NCBI GenBank assembly: GCA_020632995.1
Contig: JACKEN010000009.1
Span: forward strand, 124,001-188,000
Source of the DNA: Deltaproteobacteria bacterium
GTDB taxonomy: Bacteria; Myxococcota; Kuafuiibacteriia; Kuafuiibacteriales; Kuafuiibacteriaceae
DNA: 64,000 bases
Direction: 5' to 3'
Part shown: positions 32,210 through 40,663 of the stretch, one piece after another
How the letters are laid out: every line of letters starts with the position of its first letter
How positions within the stretch are numbered: the stretch's first letter is position 1
Notes under the pieces: generated by a model
The model's database searches: none
What the model saw: only the letters and a program-made list of their open reading frames with translations
Told to the model about the DNA's origin: nothing
Made by a program: the position numbers and the translations under genes

Positions 32210-33205
32210 TCAAGCATGAACGGCGCCGCGGTGGACCGCGTTGCGGACCAGGCGATCGACCAGGGCGGGGAAGTCCAGGCCCGCCACCTGGGCAGCCTGC
32301 GGGAGGAGGGACTGGGCGGTGAAGCCGGGGATGGTGTTGGTCTCGAGCAACAGCGGCGCCCCGTCGGGGGCGATCATCACGTCGGTGCGGCTCATGTCGC
32401 GGCAGCCGAGGGCCTCGTGGGCGGCGAGGGCGAGGGCCTGCACCCGGTCCCTGAGCGCGTCCGGGATCCGGGCCGGGGTGATCTCGTCGGTGGCCCCCGG
32501 GGTGTACTTGGCCTCGTAGTCGAAGAACTCGTACTTGGCGGTGGGCACGATCTCGGTGACCGGGAGGGCGCGGAGGGTGCCCGCCTCGGCGTCCTCGAGC
32601 ACCCCGCAGGTGAGCTCGGTGCCCTTCACGAAGCGCTCCACCAGCACCTCGTTCCCCTGCCCCACCAGCTCCGACACCGCCGCGACCAGGGCGTCCACGC
32701 TCTTCGGGAACGACACCCCGAAGCTGGAGCCATTGCAGGATGGCTTGACGACCCAGCGATCCCCGAGCCGCGCCGCCGCCTCGCGCACCGCGGCCTCGGA
32801 GTGGGTCCGCGCCCGGAACACCGCGAACTCGGGGGTGGGCAGCCCGGTCGCCACGTAGATCTGCTTGGCGCGCACCTTGTCCATCGCGAGGCCGCTCGCC
32901 GCCACCCCGGAGCCGACGAAGGGCATCCCGAGCGCCGTCAACATACCTTGCACCGTGCCGTCCTCACCGAAGGGCCCGTGCATGGCGATGAACACCACGT
33001 CGGCCCGGGCCCGCAGCTCGTCCAGCGCGCGCCCCACCGAGGGCTGGGCCTCGCCCCCCAACGACCACACCCCGTTCTTGCCGATGACCACCGGCACACT
33101 GAGCTCGGGCTCCAGGGCCGCCAGGACCTGACTGCCGCTCCTCAGGGAGACGTCGTGCTCCGAGCTCGGCCCCCCCATCAACACCGCCACGCGTGGCTTG
33201 GACAT
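32210..33205 (-). CDS. ddl: D-alanine--D-alanine ligase
   Basis: Ddl joins two D-alanines with ATP for the peptidoglycan stem peptide. The 331-residue product begins VAVLMGGPSSEHDVSLRSG (the family N-terminal motif), then FIAMHGPFGEDGTVQGMLTALGMPFVGSG, the ATP-grasp segment WVVKPSCNGSSFGV, and the metal/ATP site LLLETNTIPGF. I choose ATG 33205 since GGGAGGA is about 8 bases upstream of it; the ATG three codons earlier sits too close. Two unusual points: there is no neighbouring mur or fts gene, and it is read convergent toward no partner. Cytoplasmic, essential in most bacteria. Confidence 0.95.
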   Translation of the reverse strand: MSKPRVAVLMGGPSSEHDVSLRSGSQVLAALEPELSVPVVIGKNGVWSLGGEAQPSVGRALDELRARADVVFIAMHGPFGEDGTVQGMLTALGMPFVGSGVAASGLAMDKVRAKQIYVATGLPTPEFAVFRARTHSEAAVREAAARLGDRWVVKPSCNGSSFGVSFPKSVDALVAAVSELVGQGNEVLVERFVKGTELTCGVLEDAEAGTLRALPVTEIVPTAKYEFFDYEAKYTPGATDEITPARIPDALRDRVQALALAAHEALGCRDMSRTDVMIAPDGAPLLLETNTIPGFTAQSLLPQAAQVAGLDFPALVDRLVRNAVHRGAVHA

Positions 33206-33404
33206 GCCTTCCATTCCTCCCGGCGGAGGCGTTTTGCAAGGTCCAGGCCCGGGCCTGGCGCCCCGCCTGTGAAGGGTGCGTGGTGATTCCTACCCGCCGC
33301 GTGAGGTGCCGCGCACCACGCCGGGGTGTGACGCAACACCGCCGTCACCGGCCCGCGCTTCGGGAGGCCCGGCGGTTGGCACGCGACGTGGAACTCCGCC
33401 GGGC

Positions 33405-34433
33405 ATGCCTGTCGATCTCCCCCACGCCCACCCCACCGTCACCCGCCAGCTGCGCGAGAACCTCGAGACCCTGCGCCAGGCCGAGCACGACCATGAGCTC
33501 GAGGGCCCGGAGCTCCAGCAGGCGGTGGCGCAGCAGCTGGACGAGTTCCGCACCAACAAGCAGGCCCCCCGGGGCTGCATGGGGCGCCGCAAGTACGTGG
33601 GCATGTCCGCCACCGACCTCGCCGCCCAGAAGCTCGGGGGTGACCGGGCGGCCCGGGGCGCGGGCCTCGTGGGCTGGGTGCAGGCCCAGGCCCTGCGCGG
33701 GCCTCCGCCGGACGTCAGCCGGGTCTTCGATCAGGTGCAGCGGGAACAGCGCTTCACCGGCCGGGAGCTGGAGGCGCGCCTCTTGAACCCGGCCGGGCTC
33801 CTCGCCGGCTACATCGGCGGGCCGGACGAGGCGGTCACCTGCCGGCAGGCCTACGCGCGGCTGAAGGACGCGCGGTGGGCGAGCTCCTGCGGCCAGACGT
33901 CGGACCTGCTGAAGGAGTTGATCAGCGACGACTGGGTGGCCGGCCCCGCGTCGGGCAGCAAGCCGGGCATGGAGATCCTCGATGACCTGAAGGCGGCGAT
34001 CCGCAACCCGGCCAACACGCACATCCGGGTCCAGATCGGGTGCCACAGCTTCATGATCGAGAACAGCGGGCCCAACTGCCGCCTCTACCAGAGCTACATG
34101 GCGGTGGGCTTCGGGGGCTACGGGCTGGCGGACAGCTTGCAGACCGACCGAGCAATGCCCCGGGCGGAGTTCCTGCAGCGACTCGAGCAGGTCTTCGACC
34201 CCCGGACGAACGACCACGCAGCGGCGACCCTCTTCCGCGGCACCTGCGATCCCACCGCCAACGCCGACCCGGGCGACGTCAAGATCTCCTTCGAGACGAC
34301 GAGCCAGCCGCGGAGCGCGGCCCAGCTGAAGCGCGCCTTCGAGGCGAAGCTGGGCGAGAACCGCGCGGCCTGGCGCGAGGTGGCCGGCTCGAACCAGCGG
34401 GCCACCGAGTACGCCCTCGCCCACCTGGCGTGA
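33405..34433 (+). CDS. Possible papain-like cysteine-peptidase effector
   Basis: The 342-residue protein has no signal peptide and no recognised family. Three spaced motifs suggest a cysteine protease or transglutaminase fold: Cys162 in SSCGQTSDLL, His214 in IGCHSFMIE and, 15 residues on, Gln229 in LYQSYM. The Cys-before-His order with a His-strand-Tyr-Gln block is the layout of several toxin-type thiol hydrolases (for example the C3 domain of Pasteurella toxin, which uses Cys-His-Asp with similar His-to-third-residue spacing). The first 130 residues are helical and charged and may be a carrier or delivery domain. It starts at ATG 33405 (MPVDLPHAHPT). Assignment is motif-level only. Confidence 0.55.
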   Translation: MPVDLPHAHPTVTRQLRENLETLRQAEHDHELEGPELQQAVAQQLDEFRTNKQAPRGCMGRRKYVGMSATDLAAQKLGGDRAARGAGLVGWVQAQALRGPPPDVSRVFDQVQREQRFTGRELEARLLNPAGLLAGYIGGPDEAVTCRQAYARLKDARWASSCGQTSDLLKELISDDWVAGPASGSKPGMEILDDLKAAIRNPANTHIRVQIGCHSFMIENSGPNCRLYQSYMAVGFGGYGLADSLQTDRAMPRAEFLQRLEQVFDPRTNDHAAATLFRGTCDPTANADPGDVKISFETTSQPRSAAQLKRAFEAKLGENRAAWREVAGSNQRATEYALAHLA

Positions 34434-34455
34434 GCTGGTCCTCGAGCCGCAGGCG

Positions 34456-35973
34456 CTACTCGGGGGTGAGGTGGGCCGCCGCGTCGGGCCGGTTCTCGTC
34501 CGCCGGGATCTGACCGGGCAGGCAGCGGGGCAGGACCACCACCGCCACCAGGCCGGGGCCGTCCTCCGCCGCATGCACGTCCAGCCACCCGTTGTTCTTC
34601 AGGAGCAGCACCTTGGCCAGGGTGAGGGCGATGCCCTTGCCGCCGCCGACCCGCGGGGCGGGCTCTTCGCTCCACGCGCTCCCCAGCCCGATGCGGGCCT
34701 GGATGCGGCGCAAGGCGGCCTGCCGTTCCTCGCCCTCCACTCCGAAGTCCCGCACCCGCACCCGAGCGAACCAGGGGCCAGAGGCCTCGGCGCGGATCTC
34801 GAGCGGCCGCGCCCCGCCGTAGGTCACCGCGTTCGCGATCAGGTTGGCGAGGGAGCTCTCCAGCCCCTCCGCGCACCAGACCTCCAGCTCCGGCACCTCG
34901 AGCTGCCCCACCCGCACCTTGTCGGCGCCGCCGAGCATCGGCGCCGCCCGGGTGAGGGCGCCGTCGATCACCCGGGCGAGCGGTGCAAGCTGCCCTGACT
35001 CGCCCTGGCGGAGCCCCCGCGCCAGCTCGGCCGACATCGCGATCACCGAGTGGGAGGTTCTCGCGAGCTCGTCCATCAGCTCCATCCACGGGCCCCGGTC
35101 CAGGGCCCCGCACTGGCAGCGCTGGCTCGCCTCGTCGAAGTGGTGCCGGATCTGGTCGCTCACGAGCACCAGCGCGCCGAGGGGGCTGTTGATGTCGTGC
35201 GAGAACTTGGTGGCGGCGAGCCCGCGAGAGAGCAGCCCCGAGGTGAGCCGCAGGACGTCGCGCTCACGGGTGCGCAGGGCCAGCTCGGCCTCCATGCGCT
35301 GGGACTCCTCGAGCTGCCGGTGGTAGCGGCCGCAGTCGAGGCCAAGGACCCGCAGCACGAGCAGGACGAGGAAGAGCGACAGGCCCTGGGCCATCATCAC
35401 CGCGAGGAAGAGGCTGGAGTCCCGCTCATGGAGCGCGATGAGCCCGTCGTGACCGGCCACATCCAGCACGAGGAGCACCGCGTTGAAGGCCCCGAAGCCG
35501 AGGACGTACGGCCACATCGATGCCCACGCCCCGTGGAAGACCCATGCGTCGTTGAAGACCCACGAGACCAGGATCATGACCCCGACCACCACGAAGAAGG
35601 GGGCGGAGAACCAACAGAGGAAGAGGAGCCAGTTGATCTGCACCAGGGCCTGGAAGCCGTAGCTCAGCATGAAGGCCCGAGCGTCTCGACGGACCACCGC
35701 GCGCTGGGTCCACGCGAAGCTGGGGACGTGCATCACCACCAGGAACCAGGGCAGCGCGTAGACCGGCCCGCCGTGCTGGCCCGTCGCCCAGCCATTCACC
35801 GACAAGATCGTGGCGATGGCGGTGAGGAAGGCGGGGACCACCACCCCGAGCACGAGGTTCCGTGGGCTGTAGGCCCCGTCCAGGCGCGCCGTCACCGACG
35901 GGCTCGCGAACACGCCCGCCCCCGCGCGCGCCCGAGCGCCCTGCAACCCTATCGCGACCCCTGCCTGCTCCAT
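34456..35973 (-). CDS. Membrane-bound sensor histidine kinase
   Basis: The 505-residue protein has six hydrophobic segments between residues 40 and 212, then a kinase module. His259 in KFSHDINSPLGAL is the phospho-accepting residue, with the N box at NLIANAVTYGG and the G box at GGGKGIALTLAKVLLLKN. The D/G1 box (RVRDFGVEGEE) departs from the usual DxGxG, so ATP binding may be weakened or atypical. No periplasmic sensor domain of note is seen; sensing is probably through the membrane segments. No response regulator adjoins it, so it is an orphan kinase, as is common in myxobacteria. It lies 19 bases downstream of ffh on the same strand. Confidence 0.85.
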   Translation of the reverse strand: MEQAGVAIGLQGARARAGAGVFASPSVTARLDGAYSPRNLVLGVVVPAFLTAIATILSVNGWATGQHGGPVYALPWFLVVMHVPSFAWTQRAVVRRDARAFMLSYGFQALVQINWLLFLCWFSAPFFVVVGVMILVSWVFNDAWVFHGAWASMWPYVLGFGAFNAVLLVLDVAGHDGLIALHERDSSLFLAVMMAQGLSLFLVLLVLRVLGLDCGRYHRQLEESQRMEAELALRTRERDVLRLTSGLLSRGLAATKFSHDINSPLGALVLVSDQIRHHFDEASQRCQCGALDRGPWMELMDELARTSHSVIAMSAELARGLRQGESGQLAPLARVIDGALTRAAPMLGGADKVRVGQLEVPELEVWCAEGLESSLANLIANAVTYGGARPLEIRAEASGPWFARVRVRDFGVEGEERQAALRRIQARIGLGSAWSEEPAPRVGGGKGIALTLAKVLLLKNNGWLDVHAAEDGPGLVAVVVLPRCLPGQIPADENRPDAAAHLTPE

Positions 35974-35992
35974 CTCCCCGTCGAGCCGCGGC

Positions 35993-37339
35993 CTAGAACC
36001 CCGGCATGCCCCGCATCAGGCCCTTGAGCCCGCCCGGCCCCATCTTCGCGAGGCGCTTCATCATCTTCTTCGCGTCCCGGAAGCGCTTCAAGAACTGGTT
36101 CAGCTCGCTCACCGAGGTGCCCGAGCCGGCAGCGATCCGCTTCCTCCGCGAGCCGTCGATGATGTCCGGGTTGTTGCGCTCGCCCGGGGTCATGGAGCAG
36201 ATCATCGCCTCGATGCGGCGGAGCTCCTTGTCGGGGTCGGGGCCGCCGGGGCCCATCTTCTTCATGGCCTGGCTCATCCCGGGGATCATCCCCATGAGCG
36301 ACTTCATGTCACCCATCTTGCGGAGCATGGCCATCTGATCTCGGAAGTCCTCCAGCGTGAACTCCGCCTTCTTGAGCTTCTTGGCCATCGTCTTGGCCTT
36401 CTTCTCGTCGTAGGCTTGCTGGGTCTTCTCGATCAGCCCCATCACGTCGCCCATGCCCAGGATCCGCTGGGCCACGCGCTCGGGGTGGAAGGGCTCGAGG
36501 GCGTCCATCTTCTCGCCCATACCGGCGAAGTAGATGGGGGCGCCGGTCACCTGGCGCACGCTGAGGGCGGCGCCGCCGCGGGCGTCACCGTCCAGCTTGG
36601 TCATCACCACGCCGTCGATGCCCACCTGGGCCTTGAACTCGGTGGCGGTGTTGACCGCGTCCTGACCGGTCATGCCGTCCACCACCAGGAGCGAGTAGTG
36701 GGGGCTGAGGAGCTCCTTGGCGTTGCGCAGCTCCTCCATCATCTCGGGGTCGATCACCAGGCGACCGGCGGTGTCGACGATGACCACGTCGTGGCCCTGC
36801 CGGTCCACCTGTTGCAAGGCGGCCTGCGCGATGTCCTTCACCGGCACCCCGGGCTGGGTGTCGAAGACGTCCACGTCGACCTGCTGGGCCAGGGTCTTCA
36901 GCTGCTGGATGGCGGCGGGCCGGTAGATGTCGGCCGGCACCAGGAAGGGCTTCTTGCCCCCGAGCTTCAGCCGGAGCGCAAGCTTGCCGGCGGTGGTGGT
37001 CTTACCGGACCCCTGAAGGCCCATCAGCAGGATGATGATCGGCGGCTTCTTCTTGAGGTCCAGCTCGGCCGCCGTCCCTCCCATCACCTTCACCAGCTCC
37101 TCGTGCACGATGCGCACGAACTCCTGGGTCGGCGACAGCGAGGCGCTCACCTCCTTGCCGAGGGCGCGCTCCTTCACCGCGTTGATGAAGCCCTTCACCA
37201 CCGTGAAGTGGACGTCGGCCTCGAGCAGGGACAGGCGCACGTCCCTCAGGGCGTCCTTGATGTTGTTCTCGGTGAGGGTGCCGTGACCGCGGACCTTCTT
37301 GATGATGTCTTGGAAGCGGTCCTCGAGATTGTCGAACAC
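35993..37339 (-). CDS. ffh: Signal recognition particle GTPase Ffh
   Basis: Ffh binds the SRP RNA and signal sequences of nascent membrane proteins and docks them at FtsY. The 448-residue product (GTG start) shows the N domain, the G1 motif GLQGSGKTT, DTAGRL, TKLDGDARGG, and the methionine-rich M domain at the end (GMIPGMSQAMKKM, then RRKRIAAGSGTSVSELNQFLKRF). The length is typical. It is preceded by the acyl-CoA dehydrogenase gene after 18 bases, so it may share its transcript. Confidence 0.97.
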   Translation of the reverse strand: MFDNLEDRFQDIIKKVRGHGTLTENNIKDALRDVRLSLLEADVHFTVVKGFINAVKERALGKEVSASLSPTQEFVRIVHEELVKVMGGTAAELDLKKKPPIIILLMGLQGSGKTTTAGKLALRLKLGGKKPFLVPADIYRPAAIQQLKTLAQQVDVDVFDTQPGVPVKDIAQAALQQVDRQGHDVVIVDTAGRLVIDPEMMEELRNAKELLSPHYSLLVVDGMTGQDAVNTATEFKAQVGIDGVVMTKLDGDARGGAALSVRQVTGAPIYFAGMGEKMDALEPFHPERVAQRILGMGDVMGLIEKTQQAYDEKKAKTMAKKLKKAEFTLEDFRDQMAMLRKMGDMKSLMGMIPGMSQAMKKMGPGGPDPDKELRRIEAMICSMTPGERNNPDIIDGSRRKRIAAGSGTSVSELNQFLKRFRDAKKMMKRLAKMGPGGLKGLMRGMPGF

Positions 37340-37357
37340 GCGTAGCTCCTCAATGCC

Positions 37358-38491
37358 TCAGGCCAACAGGCCCCGGCTCATGACCACCTTCTGGATCTCG
37401 GTGGTGCCCTCATAGATTCGTAGCGATCGGATCTCCCGATACAAGCGCTCGACCACGCTGCCCTGCCGGACCCCGTCCCCGCCGTGGATCTGGACGGCGC
37501 GGTCGATGATCCGCTGGGCGGCCTCGGTGGCGTACATCTTGGCCGCGCTGCTGTAGAGCCCGGCCTGGGGATCCTCGGCCGCGTGGGCGGTGGCCGCGCG
37601 GTACACCAACAGGCGCGCCGCCAGGAGCTCCGTCCAGGAGTCCGCCAACAGGGCGCCTATCTGCTGGAACTTCCCGATCGGGCTCCCGAACTGCGAGCGC
37701 GCCTTGGCCCGCGCGACGGCCTCCTTCAAGGCCCGCGTGGCCATGCCCACCGACGCCGCGCCCACCGTGGTGCGGAAGTGGTCGAGGGTCCGCATCGCGA
37801 CCTTGAAGCCCTCGCCCTCGGCCCCGATCAACGCGTCGGCCGGAACTCGCGCGTTCTCGAGCGCGATCTCCCCACACGGGTGCGGGGCCACGAGGTGGTA
37901 GCGCTCCACCAGGCGCACCTGGTCCTTCGGCACCAGGAAGGCCGAGAGCCCCTTCGGGCCCGGGCCGCCGGTGCGCGCGATGACGCTGTAGAAGTCCGCG
38001 ATGCCCGCGTTGGTGATGTAGCGCTTGGTGCCGTTCAGCACCCAGTGGTCGCCGTCCCGCACCGCGGTGGTGGCGATCGCGCCCACGTCGCTCCCGGCCT
38101 CGGGCTCGGTGATGCCGATGGCCGCGATCGCCTGGCCGAGGCGGACCTTCTCGCGCCAGGCGGCCTTTTGGGCCGCGCTCCCGTAGAGCGCGAGCGGGCC
38201 GTAGCCGAGGCCCTGGAGCGCGGCCATGGAGTCGGCGAGGCCGCTCGCCGCGCCCACCACCTCGCGCACCACGCAGATCCCCACCACGTCGAGGTCCACG
38301 CAGGCGTCGAGCAAGCCACCTTGCCCGAGCGCCGCGGTCATCGCGAAGGCGGCCTCGTCGGACTCCTCGTGCTCCCGCGGCAGGATGTGCTCGGCCACCA
38401 CCGCGCGCGCCCGAGCCTCCAGGGCCCGGTACTCGTCCCCCAACGCGATGCCGGCGTCGTCGGCGATGGGGCGCTCGAGATCGACCTTCAC
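37358..38491 (-). CDS. Acyl-CoA dehydrogenase
   Basis: The 377-residue flavoenzyme (GTG start) has the three-domain acyl-CoA dehydrogenase plan: AIGITEPEAGSDVGA in the middle domain (FAD contact), KRYITNAGIADFYSV, and the final IYEGTTEIQKVVMSRGLL carrying the usual catalytic Glu. It introduces a 2,3 double bond into an acyl-CoA, passing electrons to ETF. It is the last gene of a four-gene catabolic operon (SDR, RidA, enoyl-CoA hydratase, acyl-CoA dehydrogenase) with spacings of 3 bases or overlap. The natural substrate is not defined by sequence. Confidence 0.93.
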   Translation of the reverse strand: MKVDLERPIADDAGIALGDEYRALEARARAVVAEHILPREHEESDEAAFAMTAALGQGGLLDACVDLDVVGICVVREVVGAASGLADSMAALQGLGYGPLALYGSAAQKAAWREKVRLGQAIAAIGITEPEAGSDVGAIATTAVRDGDHWVLNGTKRYITNAGIADFYSVIARTGGPGPKGLSAFLVPKDQVRLVERYHLVAPHPCGEIALENARVPADALIGAEGEGFKVAMRTLDHFRTTVGAASVGMATRALKEAVARAKARSQFGSPIGKFQQIGALLADSWTELLAARLLVYRAATAHAAEDPQAGLYSSAAKMYATEAAQRIIDRAVQIHGGDGVRQGSVVERLYREIRSLRIYEGTTEIQKVVMSRGLLA

Positions 38492-38494
38492 GCC

Positions 38495-39292
38495 CTACTT
38501 CCCCTTGAAGACCGGCTTGCGCTTCTCGACGAAGGAGGCGTGGAACTCCTTGAAGTCGTCCGCGAGCATGCAGATGGTCTGGGCCCGGGCCTCGGCGTCC
38601 AGGGCGGTGTTGAGGTCCATGGACATGCTGTTGTTCAGCAGCTCCTTGGTCATCCCGAGGCTGAAGGTGGGGCCCTCGGCCAGGCGGCGGGCCACCTGCG
38701 TCGCGCGCTCCATCAGCGCCTGGGGCGGCACCACCTGGTTGAACAGGCCGATGCGGTGGGCGTCCTCCGCCAGCACCGAGTCGCCGAGCATCAACAGCTC
38801 GGTGGCGCGCGACAGCCCGATCACCCGGGGCAGCAGGTAGGCGGCGCCCATGTCCGCCCCCGTCAACCCGACCTTCGTGAACAGGAACGCGATCTTCGCG
38901 TTGTCGGCCGCGATGCGAAGATCCGAGGCGAGCGCGATCACCGCCCCCGCCCCCGCCGCGGTGCCGTTGATCGCGGCCACGATCGGCTTTCGCAGGCGCC
39001 GCATGTTCCGGATGACGTCGCCGGTCATGCGGGCGAAGGCGGTCATCTCGGTGGGGCTGGCGCTGATCAGCTTGCCGATGATGTCGTGGACGTCGCCGCC
39101 CGAGCAGAAGCCCTTGCCGGTGCCGGTGACGATCACCGCCCGCACCTCGTCCATGCCCTGCAGGGCGTGGAAGGTGTCGACCAGCGCCTGGTAGATCTCG
39201 AAGGTCAGGCTGTTGAGCCGGTCGGCGCGGTCGAGGCGCAGGGTCGCGACCCCCTCCTCGACCGAGAAGTGCAAGCCCTCTGGCAACTGCAT
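38495..39292 (-). CDS. Enoyl-CoA hydratase family protein
   Basis: The 265-residue product starts at ATG 39292 inside a TGATG-type overlap with the RidA stop. It has the crotonase signatures: the oxyanion strand GKGFCSGGDVHDI, the AAINGTAAGAGAVIALASDLRIAA helix, and KIAFLFTKVGLTGADMGAAYLLPRV, where the Asp in GADMGA matches the ring-hydrating or ring-opening crotonases more than canonical hydratases (which have Glu there). Together with SDR and RidA it fits clusters for 2-aminobenzoyl-CoA or similar aromatic CoA-thioester breakdown. That pathway link is inference; the fold is clear. Confidence 0.9.
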   Translation of the reverse strand: MQLPEGLHFSVEEGVATLRLDRADRLNSLTFEIYQALVDTFHALQGMDEVRAVIVTGTGKGFCSGGDVHDIIGKLISASPTEMTAFARMTGDVIRNMRRLRKPIVAAINGTAAGAGAVIALASDLRIAADNAKIAFLFTKVGLTGADMGAAYLLPRVIGLSRATELLMLGDSVLAEDAHRIGLFNQVVPPQALMERATQVARRLAEGPTFSLGMTKELLNNSMSMDLNTALDAEARAQTICMLADDFKEFHASFVEKRKPVFKGK

Positions 39293-39699
39293 CAGCGGCC
39301 CTCCGGGATCACCGCGGTGGCCTCGATCTCCACCTTGGCCCCCGCCTCCAGCAGGTCCGCCACCTCGACCAGCGACATGGCCGGGAAGTGCCGCCCCATG
39401 ATGGCGCGGTACGCCTTCCCCACCGCCTTGATGTGCTTCATGTAGCTCTTCTTGTTGGTGACGTAGATGGTCAGCCGGCACACGTGCTCGGGCAGCCCGC
39501 CCGCCGCGCGCACCACCTCGGTCACGTTGGCGAGGGCCTGCTCGAACTGGCCGGCGAACTCCTCGGTCACCAGCTTCTGGTCGCGCCCCCAGCCGATCTG
39601 GCCGGCCACGAACAAGAGCCGCCCCGGGGCGGCGAGCACGCCGTTGCTGTAGCCCACCGGCGCGCCAAGTGAAGTCGGGTTGATGGTCTCGTGCCTCAT
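39292..39699 (-). CDS. RidA-family deaminase
   Basis: The 135-residue product has the RidA/YjgF fold: GRLLFVAGQIGW, the FEQALANVTEVVRAAGG helix, the RLTIYVTNKKSYMKH strand and the C-terminal PAMSLVEVADLLEAGAKVEIEATAVI. It lacks a fully canonical RidA arginine (the usual CPARS-type motif reads FPAMSLVE), so classical 2-aminoacrylate deaminase activity is doubtful and it may be of a Rid subfamily tied to aromatic catabolism. It overlaps the SDR gene by four bases upstream and the enoyl-CoA hydratase start downstream, so all are translationally coupled. Confidence 0.88.
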   Translation of the reverse strand: MRHETINPTSLGAPVGYSNGVLAAPGRLLFVAGQIGWGRDQKLVTEEFAGQFEQALANVTEVVRAAGGLPEHVCRLTIYVTNKKSYMKHIKAVGKAYRAIMGRHFPAMSLVEVADLLEAGAKVEIEATAVIPEGR

Positions 39700-40475
39700 G
39701 CCAACGTCTCCCCTCCATCCATCACCAAGGCCTGCCCGGTGATGTGCCGGGCCGCGGGGGTGGTCAGGAACGTCACGTACCCCGCCACCTCCTCCGAGCT
39801 CAGCACCTCCCGCATGGGGATCTTCTCCTCGATGCGGGCGCGGGCCTCGTCCATGCTGCAACCTGTCTTGTCCGCGATGTTCTGCAGGGTATGCAGGAAC
39901 ATCTCGGTGTCCACCCACCCGGGGCACACGGCGTTCACCGTGATCCCCTTCGGGCCGAGCTCGAGGGCGGCCGAGCGCACCAGGCCGAGCACCGCGTGCT
40001 TGCTCGCCGAGTATGCCGACGTGTAGCGCTGCCCCGCCACCGCGGCGGTGCTCGCGACCACGATGATCCGACCCCGGATCCCCGCCGCGGTCATGCTGCG
40101 GGCCGCCGCCTGCACGAGGTGGAACGCGGAGTAGGTGTTGACCTCGAACAGCCCCTTCACCGCCTCGGGCTGGTTCTTGACCACCGGTTGGGAGAAGGCC
40201 TGACCCGCGTTGGCCACCGCCACCTCGACCGGGCCGAGCTCGGCCTCGGCCCGCCGGATCAGCTCCACCGCCGCCGCGGGGTCGGTCACGTCCCCCGGCA
40301 CCACCCGGGCCTTTCCGCCCAGGGCCTCGATCTCCGCCCGCACGTCGTAGAGCTGGTCCGCGGTGCGGGACTGCAAGGCGACCGGGTAGCCGGCCCGGGC
40401 GAGGGCCAGGGCCACCGCCCGCCCGATGCCTCGCCCGGCCCCAGTGATGACGGCAGACGGCCTCCGCTCGCTCAT
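39696..40475 (-). CDS. SDR-family NAD(P)-dependent oxidoreductase
   Basis: The 259-residue enzyme has the classical SDR plan: TGAGRGIG (residues 11-18), NAGQAF, the catalytic Ser in VASTAAVAG, Tyr-x3-Lys in YSASK, and the CPGWVDTEMF nucleotide-site extension. It is the first gene of the acyl-CoA operon and probably oxidises a hydroxyacyl-CoA or hydroxy-carbonyl intermediate. Its start lies 188 bases from the divergent DUF4388 gene, a region that should hold the operon promoter. Confidence 0.92.
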   Translation of the reverse strand: MSERRPSAVITGAGRGIGRAVALALARAGYPVALQSRTADQLYDVRAEIEALGGKARVVPGDVTDPAAAVELIRRAEAELGPVEVAVANAGQAFSQPVVKNQPEAVKGLFEVNTYSAFHLVQAAARSMTAAGIRGRIIVVASTAAVAGQRYTSAYSASKHAVLGLVRSAALELGPKGITVNAVCPGWVDTEMFLHTLQNIADKTGCSMDEARARIEEKIPMREVLSSEEVAGYVTFLTTPAARHITGQALVMDGGETLA

Positions 40476-40536
40476 GCGCCCTCGGGCGGTACCGCCGTGG
40501 CCGGGCCCGGGTCAAATCCTTTGGCCGGCGCAGCCT

Positions 40537-40556
40537 GCTGATGTATGCTGATGTAT
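40537..40556. repeat. Tandem 10-bp direct repeat in divergent promoter region
   Basis: GCTGATGTAT is present twice head to tail (40537-40546 and 40547-40556), about one DNA turn apart, between the SDR gene and the divergent DUF4388 gene. Tandem decamers at this spacing can be binding sites for a regulator contacting one face of DNA; chance cannot be excluded. Confidence 0.3.
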
Positions 40557-40663
40557 TCCTCGGCCGGCCATGCCCCCCTTTTTGCGGGGTGGAAAGTTGA
40601 AGCGCGGCTTGCTTTATCGCTAGTGTCCCACCGCAGGTCCCGCGAGGGCGGGAGTCGTCCACC

